Shown here: positions 1 to 4,750 of the stretch, piece after piece
Numbering within the stretch: the stretch's first letter is position 1
How the letters are laid out: every line of letters starts with the position of its first letter
DNA from: JAGNNV01 sp031392925
GTDB lineage: Bacteria > Acidobacteriota > Vicinamibacteria > Fen-336 > JAGNNV01
Direction: 5' to 3'
Assembly: GCA_031392925.1 (NCBI GenBank)
Contig: JANMVV010000196.1
Span: 1-10,918, forward strand
Length of the DNA: 10,918 nucleotides
Notes under the pieces: model-generated
Databases searched by the model: none
The model's input: only the letters and a program-made list of their open reading frames with translations
Told to the model about the DNA's origin: nothing
Made by a program: the position numbers and the translations under genes

Positions 1-396
1 GCCTACATCCTCGCCGACTGCGAAGGCTCCAGGCCTGACGTCATCCTGATGGCGACGGGCAGCGAAGTTTCACTGTGCGTGGCGGCCCACGAGGAACTCA
101 CGGGGCAAGGCATCAAGAGCCGGGTGGTCAGCATGCCCTCCTGGGAGATCTTCGAGCGCCAGTCGCAGGAATATCGCGACGCCGTGCTGCCGCCCTCGGT
201 CGAAGCGCGGGTGTCGGTGGAGCTCGGATCGACCCTGGGATGGCGTGAGTATGTGGGCGCCCGCGGGCGCATGATCGGGATGAAGAGCTTCGGCGCCTCG
301 GCACCTCTGCCGGCGCTGCTGAAGCACTTCGGCTTCACCCGTGAAAATGTGGTCGCGGCGGCGAGAGAACAGATCGCGGAAGGAAAGAAGTCATGA
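1..396 (+). CDS. tkt: Transketolase, C-terminal part (5' end outside window)
   Basis: The reading frame is open from the first base and ends in TGA at 394-396, giving the last 131 residues of a transketolase. Transketolase is a thiamine-diphosphate enzyme that moves two-carbon units between sugar phosphates in the cytoplasm (non-oxidative pentose phosphate pathway, Calvin cycle). The visible part is the C-terminal transketolase domain: the ATGSEV segment (residues 18-23 of the fragment), RVVSMPS (41-47), the VLPPSVEARVSVE strand and the closing FGASAP...FGFT...NVV pattern all match the family. The catalytic and cofactor-binding domains lie upstream, outside the window. The stop codon overlaps the rpiB start as ATGA, so the two genes are almost certainly co-transcribed and translationally coupled. 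The family call is secure. Other thiamine-diphosphate enzymes such as DXS share this domain, but the FGASAP/FGFT ending favours transketolase. Confidence 0.93.
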   Translation, partial: AYILADCEGSRPDVILMATGSEVSLCVAAHEELTGQGIKSRVVSMPSWEIFERQSQEYRDAVLPPSVEARVSVELGSTLGWREYVGARGRMIGMKSFGASAPLPALLKHFGFTRENVVAAAREQIAEGKKS

Positions 397-836
397 AGAT
401 TGCAGTAGGTTCCGATCACGCGGGCTTCGCGCTCAAGCAGGAGATGGCCGACCTCCTCCGCAAGGAGGGACACGAGGTCATCGACGTGGGCACCCACTCC
501 ACTGCCACCGTCGACTATCCCGATTCAGCCGCGGCGGTCGGACACGCGGTGACGGGCGGCCAGGCGGAACGCGGCGTCCTTATCTGTGGAAGCGGCGTCG
601 GCGCCTCCGTGGCGGCGAACAAGCTCAAGGGTGTGCGCGCCGCCATCTGCCATGACGCCTATTCCGCCCACCAGGGCGTCGAGCACGACGACATGAACGT
701 CCTGGTTCTGGGCGGCCGCATCGTCGGGCCGGCCCTCGCCGGGGAACTCGTAAAGGCGTTCGTGGGCGCTCGCTACACCGCGGAAGAGCGCCACGCACGG
801 CGCCTCGCCAAGGTGCTGGCACTCGACAACCGGTAA
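393..836 (+). CDS. rpiB: Ribose-5-phosphate isomerase B
   Basis: This 147-residue protein of the RpiB/LacA/LacB family interconverts ribose 5-phosphate and ribulose 5-phosphate in the cytoplasm. It opens with the typical GSDHAGF motif (residues 6-12). The active-site loop CGSGVGAS (65-72) carries Cys65, the position of the catalytic cysteine in E. coli-type RpiB, with Ser67 two residues on where E. coli has Thr. HDAYSA (87-92), His98 and NVLVLGGR (102-109) complete the family pattern. Length is normal for the family (about 140-155). The ATG at 393 overlaps the transketolase stop by 4 bases and has an AAGGA Shine-Dalgarno (380-384) 8 bases upstream, so the start is well supported. Its position directly behind transketolase places it in a pentose phosphate operon. 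LacA/LacB (galactose-6-phosphate isomerase) is the alternative, but those subunits normally occur as a pair and the neighbour here is tkt. Confidence 0.95.
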   Translation: MKIAVGSDHAGFALKQEMADLLRKEGHEVIDVGTHSTATVDYPDSAAAVGHAVTGGQAERGVLICGSGVGASVAANKLKGVRAAICHDAYSAHQGVEHDDMNVLVLGGRIVGPALAGELVKAFVGARYTAEERHARRLAKVLALDNR

Positions 837-849
837 GCCAGGGCACGCT

Positions 850-865
850 GGTGAGCGCGCTCACC
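850..865. promoter_or_regulatory. 16-bp perfect palindrome after rpiB
   Basis: GGTGAGCGCGCTCACC reads the same on both strands and lies 14 bases after the rpiB stop, in the 90-bp gap before the next + strand gene. As DNA it looks like an operator for a dimeric regulator. As RNA it could form a 6-bp stem with a CGCG loop. No T-run follows, so a Rho-independent terminator is unlikely. A poor -10-like TACAGT (887-892) lies between it and the next gene, without a matching -35. No bound factor can be named from the sequence. Confidence 0.4.
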
Positions 866-926
866 CCCGGGCCGGACCAAAAAGGATACAGTCGAAGAAG
901 GTCGATCTTCGATGGAGGCTTCCCTC

Positions 927-1391
927 ATGCACCGTGTCTATTCCCTTCTGCTTCTGCTTGGATGTTCAAGCCTGGTGGCCGCCCCCGCCGACAACGGCGC
1001 GGGACAGGCCAAGGCTCATCAGGACATCAAAGGTCTATTGAATCGCATGGCGACTGCGGAGAAAGCGGGCGACGCCGCCACGCTGGCTCAGCTCTATGAA
1101 GGCGACGCCATGCTCCTGCCTTCCTCCGGCGAACCGGTGCGAGGGCGGGAGGACATCGCCAGGCGGTATCAGGCCATCTTCGCCGGAGGCACGCCGCGCC
1201 TCCCTCTCGAGGCCGAGGAACTGTGGATCCTCGATGATCTGGCGGTCAGCCGGGGGACGACCCGCGCTCCCGCACCGCGCCGCAACGTGAAGGGACCAGT
1301 CCGGAACCGCTATGTCATGACCCTGAAGCGCCATGGTGACGCCTGGGAGATTCACAGCCTGGTCTGGAACCTGGCCGCGGCGGCGAAGTAG
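927..1391 (+). CDS. Exported SnoaL/DUF4440-like (NTF2-fold) protein
   Basis: This 154-residue protein has an N-terminal signal sequence: basic MHR, a short hydrophobic run, then Cys13 in the context LLLGC, which would pass as a weak lipobox and make it a lipoprotein. A signal peptidase I site near VAA (residues 17-19) is the alternative. The mature part has the pattern of NTF2-fold SnoaL/DUF4440 proteins: an opening helix with AEKAGDAATLAQLYEGDAMLLP (about 43-64), then VRGREDIARRYQAIF (71-85), and a final strand ending GDAWEIHSLVWN (about 137-148). Members of this fold bind small molecules or act as small hydrolases or isomerases. No catalytic residue can be assigned, so the function is unknown. 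An in-frame ATG exists at 912, but the GGAGG at 914-918 sits 8 bases before the ATG at 927 and would be inside the longer version, so 927 is chosen. It converges with sppA, 37 bp away. Confidence 0.72.
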   Translation: MHRVYSLLLLLGCSSLVAAPADNGAGQAKAHQDIKGLLNRMATAEKAGDAATLAQLYEGDAMLLPSSGEPVRGREDIARRYQAIFAGGTPRLPLEAEELWILDDLAVSRGTTRAPAPRRNVKGPVRNRYVMTLKRHGDAWEIHSLVWNLAAAAK

Positions 1392-1428
1392 TTCCGCGGA
1401 TTCCCTGGTTTCGCGCGGGAGCCCTGGA

Positions 1429-3174
1429 CTAACGGATCTCGAAACCGTAGGGCAGGCGCGCCCAAACGGTCATGGACTGTTTGAGCACCCGTCCACGGAA
1501 GCGAAGGGCCAGTGCTTCCGGCGAAATGCGCGCGCGAACCGCCATGTCGTCCCAGCCGCTCGTTTCTTCGAAGAATCGATCGAAAGCACTCCTGGGCGCC
1601 GGGAAGACGACCACGGCCACGTCCTGCGAGGCGGCGATCTTCGCCTTGTCCTTGGCTACCGCGAGGGCCTTGTCGAAGCCTCCGAGCTCATCCACCAGGC
1701 CCACCTTCTTGGCTTCGGTCCCGGTCCATACGCGACCCTGGGCGATTTTGTGCACCGCCTCCACGTCCAGGTGACGGTTCTCCGCAACCAGGCTCAGGAA
1801 GCGGTCGTAGAAGCGCGAGGCGAGGCCCTCGACCTTCGCCTGATCCTCGAGCGTCCATCGCCTCGACGCGCTCGAGAACGAACCGCCCTTTCCAAAGTCC
1901 ACGTAGTCGTTGGTGATGCCGAGCTTGTCGAACAGGCCCTTCAGGACGAACTTGCCGAAAAAGACGCCGATGGAACCGGTGATAGTGGTGGGGTCGGCGA
2001 CGATGGCGCTCGCCGGGGCCGACACGTAGTAGCCGCCCGAGGCCGCGTAGTCGCCCATGCTCACAATCACGGGCTTTTTCACCACCGTGTTCTCCACCTC
2101 GCGAGCGATCACGTCGGAGGCGGAACCGGAGCCTCCCGGCGAGTTGACCCGGAGGACCACCGCCTTGACCGATTCGTCCGCCGCCGCGTTCCGGAGCGCC
2201 TCGGCGATGGTGTCCGACCCCGCGACCGCGCCCGAACCGAGACCGCCCTCCTGGCTCTCGCCGGAGAGAATCTCGCCGTCCACGAAGATGAGCGCGACCT
2301 TGGGGCGGGTCTCGAAGGCGCCGCCCCTGTCCTTGAAGTCGCCCAGGTGACGATGAGTCTCGCCGGCGGCTTCCAGAGCTTCCTCGGGATATTCCAGCTT
2401 GTCCACGAGCCCCGCGTCGAGGGCGGAGGCGCCGTCGTAGGGTCCCGCGGAGATCAGGGCCGCGATCTCAGTCTCGGTCTTCTTCCGCGATTTCGCCACC
2501 GCGCTGATGTACTCCTGGTACAACCCTCCGATCAGGGACTCCATCTGTTCGCGGTGGGCGGCGGTGAATTTCTTCTCGGTGTACTGATTAGGCGCGTTCT
2601 TGTACTTCCCCATCGCCACGAACTGCGCCTCGATGCCGAACTTGTCGAAGGCACCCTTCAAGAACATCACCTCGGCGGAGAGGCCGTGAATCTCGAGAAT
2701 CGCCTCGGGGAGCGCCACCACCTCGTCGGCGCAGGACGCGATGTAGTACTCCTTGTTCCCGCTGTCTTCGAGAAAGGCGATGAGCTTCTTCCCCTTCGAT
2801 CGCAGGCGCGCCAGGGCGTCGCGGACCTCGCGCGCCCTCCCCCACCCAAGGTCGGAGGCGCCAATGCGCACGAACACCGTCTTGAGGCTGGGCTCGTTTC
2901 CGGCCCGATCGATGGCCCGGATGATGGCCGAGAAGGAAGGTGAGGCGCTGCCGGAAAACGCGCTCTTGAGCGTGGGAGCAGGATTCTCGTCGAGAGAACC
3001 GTCGAGAGACACCGACAGGACATGGGAATTCGCATCCGATTTCTTGGCGGCGGACCCCAGGCCTTGATGCTGAACGAAGTACGCGAGGCCGCCGAGGACG
3101 GCGGCGGTGAACGACGCCACCAGCACCAGCCCCACCCCGATCCAAAAGAACCGTCTTCCCCGCGACATCGCCAT
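1429..3174 (-). CDS. sppA: Signal peptide peptidase SppA, long (67K) type
   Basis: This 581-residue inner-membrane serine protease of the SppA/protease IV family (MEROPS S49) cuts leftover signal peptides after export. One N-terminal transmembrane helix (about residues 9-33, after the basic MAMSRGRR) anchors it with the rest outside the cytoplasm. Two SppA repeats are present, as in the 67-kDa form of E. coli. The N-terminal repeat carries the catalytic lysine, Lys192, in GKYKNAPNQYTEK. The C-terminal repeat carries VNSPGGSG (343-350) and the nucleophile Ser379 in GDYAASGGYY, followed by ITGSIGVFFGK (398-408). Both members of the Ser/Lys dyad are therefore present and the length is normal. 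A second ATG at 3168 (residue 3) is an equally plausible start, because an AGG lies 8 bases before it but only 2 before the first. The gene follows the TPR membrane protein gene by 80 bp on the same strand and is probably in its operon. Confidence 0.94.
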   Translation of the reverse strand: MAMSRGRRFFWIGVGLVLVASFTAAVLGGLAYFVQHQGLGSAAKKSDANSHVLSVSLDGSLDENPAPTLKSAFSGSASPSFSAIIRAIDRAGNEPSLKTVFVRIGASDLGWGRAREVRDALARLRSKGKKLIAFLEDSGNKEYYIASCADEVVALPEAILEIHGLSAEVMFLKGAFDKFGIEAQFVAMGKYKNAPNQYTEKKFTAAHREQMESLIGGLYQEYISAVAKSRKKTETEIAALISAGPYDGASALDAGLVDKLEYPEEALEAAGETHRHLGDFKDRGGAFETRPKVALIFVDGEILSGESQEGGLGSGAVAGSDTIAEALRNAAADESVKAVVLRVNSPGGSGSASDVIAREVENTVVKKPVIVSMGDYAASGGYYVSAPASAIVADPTTITGSIGVFFGKFVLKGLFDKLGITNDYVDFGKGGSFSSASRRWTLEDQAKVEGLASRFYDRFLSLVAENRHLDVEAVHKIAQGRVWTGTEAKKVGLVDELGGFDKALAVAKDKAKIAASQDVAVVVFPAPRSAFDRFFEETSGWDDMAVRARISPEALALRFRGRVLKQSMTVWARLPYGFEIR

Positions 3175-3254
3175 AGCCTGCTTTGTTCCTGTTCTGTTCA
3201 GTTACGCCTCGATCGAGGCCCCTCCCCGGGCGGCCACCAACGTCTTTCTGCTTC

Positions 3255-3983
3255 CTAGAGGCCCGCGAGCGCGTCCACCTTCTGCCGGGCATCCTGAGCG
3301 TAGGGGCTTTGCGGGTGTCTATTCATCAGGTCGCCATAGGCCCGCCGCGCCTCGAGTTTCTCCCCCGCGGACTCCAGCGACTCCGCGAGACCGAAGAGGA
3401 GGCGGTCCTTGGGGATGCCCGAGGCATCGTCTTCGATCAACGACTTGTAGAAGGCCGCCGCATCCTTGCCACGTCCCGGCTGCTGCAGGACGATCTCGGC
3501 CAGACGGAGCCTCGCCATGGCCGGTTCGATGGCGCCGGGATCACGGAGCGCCGCAATCTCCTTGAGCGCCGCCTCGGCCTCCTTCAACTGCCCGAGGTCC
3601 GCGAGGCACAGCGCGGAGTAGTAACGCGCGCGGCGGCCGGCCGGCATCGAGGAGTAGCTCTTCGCCACCTCGTCGAACATCGACTTGGCCTTCTGGAACT
3701 TGTCGGCCGCGTTGCTGAAGGTCTCGCCCGTTCCCGGCGTCGCGCCCAGGGGCGCGCCGACCTTGGCATGGTAGACCTCGGTGGCCCGGGCGAAGGCCGA
3801 CTCGGCCGACCCGACGCGGAACTTCTGGCCGTAGTAAAGACCGATGAGAACCAGGAAGAGGCCGATGACCGCGAGGGCGGGCTTCACCACCTCAGCCCGG
3901 GTCAGGAAGCCGCGGGCCTCCTGCAGCGCATCGCCCACTTCATCGCGCTTGAGTTCGTGTCTGAGTTCCTTGTCCAAAGCCAA
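3255..3983 (-). CDS. Membrane-anchored TPR protein, YfgM-like
   Basis: This protein of about 242 residues has a short cytoplasmic N-terminus rich in charged residues (LDKELRHELKRDEVGDALQEA), a single transmembrane helix at about residues 34-51 (VKPALAVIGLFLVLIGLYYG) and an extracytoplasmic helical domain of TPR-like repeats at about 90-240. The repeats include AADKFQKAKSMFDEVAKSY, ARYYSALCLADLGQLKEAEAAL and LLFGLAESLESAGEKLEARRAYGDLMNRHPQSPYA. This layout matches the YfgM/TPR_21 family; YfgM in E. coli associates with the SecYEG translocon and periplasmic chaperones. That role here is inference, supported by sppA lying next downstream. No ATG fits. TTG at 3983 and TTG at 3977 are both possible, and the AAGGTGA element sits 9 bases before the second but 3 before the first, so the shorter form may be correct. 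The gene starts only 24 bases after the tRNA-Arg, on the same strand. A generic TPR protein is the alternative call. Confidence 0.75.
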   Translation of the reverse strand: MALDKELRHELKRDEVGDALQEARGFLTRAEVVKPALAVIGLFLVLIGLYYGQKFRVGSAESAFARATEVYHAKVGAPLGATPGTGETFSNAADKFQKAKSMFDEVAKSYSSMPAGRRARYYSALCLADLGQLKEAEAALKEIAALRDPGAIEPAMARLRLAEIVLQQPGRGKDAAAFYKSLIEDDASGIPKDRLLFGLAESLESAGEKLEARRAYGDLMNRHPQSPYAQDARQKVDALAGL

Positions 3984-4007
3984 TCACCTTGCTGAGTTCG
4001 AAAAATG

Positions 4008-4084
4008 TGGTGTGCCCGGAGGGACTTGAACCCCCAACCTTGAGCTTAGGATGCTCCTGCTCTATCCAGTTGAGCTACGGGCGC
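4008..4084 (-). tRNA. tRNA-Arg(CCU)
   Basis: Reading the - strand from 4084 gives a full cloverleaf with encoded CCA (4010-4008) and discriminator A (4011). The D stem is GCTC/GAGC. The anticodon loop is ATCCTAA with anticodon CCU (complement of 4048-4050), reading AGG, so arginine. The T arm GGGGG-TTCAAGT-CCCTC contains one G-U pair. Two irregular pairs stand out: C2 opposite A71 in the acceptor stem (G1 and 3-7 pair normally), and G27 opposite A43 at the top of the anticodon stem. The gene lies between apt and the TPR gene on the same strand. A TTTTT run begins 2 bases after the CCA. Confidence 0.93.
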
Positions 4085-4113
4085 ACAATGAGTGCGAGGG
4101 CGTGAGTTTACCC

Positions 4114-4143
4114 GCCCTGCCTTGTTCCCCGCGAGGGCAGGGC
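4114..4143 (-). terminator. Hairpin downstream of apt (possible terminator or processing structure)
   Basis: Within 40 bases after the apt stop there is a perfect 8-bp inverted repeat, GCCCTGCC and GGCAGGGC, separated by 14 bases. On the - strand it is followed by GGGTAAAC rather than a U-run, so it is not a canonical Rho-independent terminator. It could stabilise the apt mRNA 3' end, assist Rho-dependent termination, or separate apt from the tRNA-Arg 29 bases further on. Confidence 0.45.
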
Positions 4144-4149
4144 CTGGCC

Positions 4150-4668
4150 TCAGTAGTGGATCACGCTGGCGACGCTATGCGGAGCGAGCTTCGACCGCCC
4201 TTCGAGAAAATCGAGCTCGATGAGGAACGCGAAACCGGCCACGTCCCCCGCGGACCGACCGACCAGCCGGGCCGCGGCTTCCGCGGTGCCACCGGTGGCG
4301 AGAACGTCGTCCACGATCAGAGCACTCTCGCCTTTGATGAAGGCGTCTTTGTGCATCTCCAGCGTGTCTACGCCGTACTCCAGCGCGTACGTCTCCCGCA
4401 CGGTGGCCCGCGGCAGCTTCTTCGGCTTGCGGATGGGAACGAAGCCGCACTGTTTCCGCTGGGCGAGCGCCGCTCCGAAGATGAATCCGCGGCTCTCGAT
4501 GCCGATGATGCGCGTGTACTTCACGTTGCGCGTCGCGTGGTCCAGCCTCTCAATCGCCTCTGCGAAGGCCTTCGCGTCCGCAAGCATGGGCGTGATGTCG
4601 CGAAACATCACCCCGGGCTTGGGAAAGTCGGGGACATCGTGGATGAAGCCTTTGAGATCGAGGGTCAT
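4150..4668 (-). CDS. apt: Adenine phosphoribosyltransferase
   Basis: This 172-residue cytoplasmic enzyme of the type I phosphoribosyltransferase fold makes AMP from adenine and PRPP (purine salvage). It shows the apt N-terminus IHDVPDFPKPGVMFRDITP (residues 9-27), the IGIESRGFIFGAALA block (55-69), KLPRATVRETYALEYG (84-99) with the flexible-loop residues, and the PRPP-binding motif ALIVDDVLATGGTAEA (116-131) with the paired Asp120-Asp121. Length matches the family (170-180) when the ATG at 4668 is used. A TTG at 4722 would add 18 residues unlike the family, so the shorter form is preferred, although neither start has a clear Shine-Dalgarno. It is transcribed away from the sulfatase gene, sharing a short divergent region. 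tRNA-Arg, the TPR gene and sppA follow on the same strand. The function is secure. Xanthine phosphoribosyltransferase is less likely given the overall motif match. Confidence 0.95.
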   Translation of the reverse strand: MTLDLKGFIHDVPDFPKPGVMFRDITPMLADAKAFAEAIERLDHATRNVKYTRIIGIESRGFIFGAALAQRKQCGFVPIRKPKKLPRATVRETYALEYGVDTLEMHKDAFIKGESALIVDDVLATGGTAEAAARLVGRSAGDVAGFAFLIELDFLEGRSKLAPHSVASVIHY

Positions 4669-4699
4669 GCTGGCGCGGGATCTTAAGGCACTTGAAGCC

Positions 4700-4729
4700 T
4701 TGACCCTGTTTGCAGCCGACAACTAACCT
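4700..4729 (+). promoter_or_regulatory. Candidate sigma-70-like promoter for the sulfatase gene
   Basis: TTGACC (4700-4705) matches the -35 consensus in five of six bases. TAACCT (4724-4729), 18 bases on, keeps only the T-A...T frame of a -10. The position, in the divergent gap between apt and the sulfatase, is right. If real, transcription would begin near 4736, leaving a leader of about 15 bases before ATG 4751 or none before GTG 4736. The -10 is weak, so this is tentative. Confidence 0.3.
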
Positions 4730-4750
4730 AGGTCGGTGATTCTCGAGTCG

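Noticed and set aside
1333..2943. 536-codon open frame on the + strand opposite sppA
   Set aside because: It overlaps a full-length SppA with intact catalytic residues on the other strand. Its product is Arg/His/Gly/Val-rich without a domain pattern, and it is explained by GC bias.
3183..3995. 270-codon + strand frame opposite the TPR gene
   Set aside because: It is antisense to a protein with a clear membrane helix and TPR repeats; its composition is shadow-like and it spans the sppA leader gap.
4685..4701. AAGGC/GCCTT inverted repeat between apt and the sulfatase gene as an operator
   Set aside because: Only five paired bases with a 7-base spacer; not distinguishable from chance.
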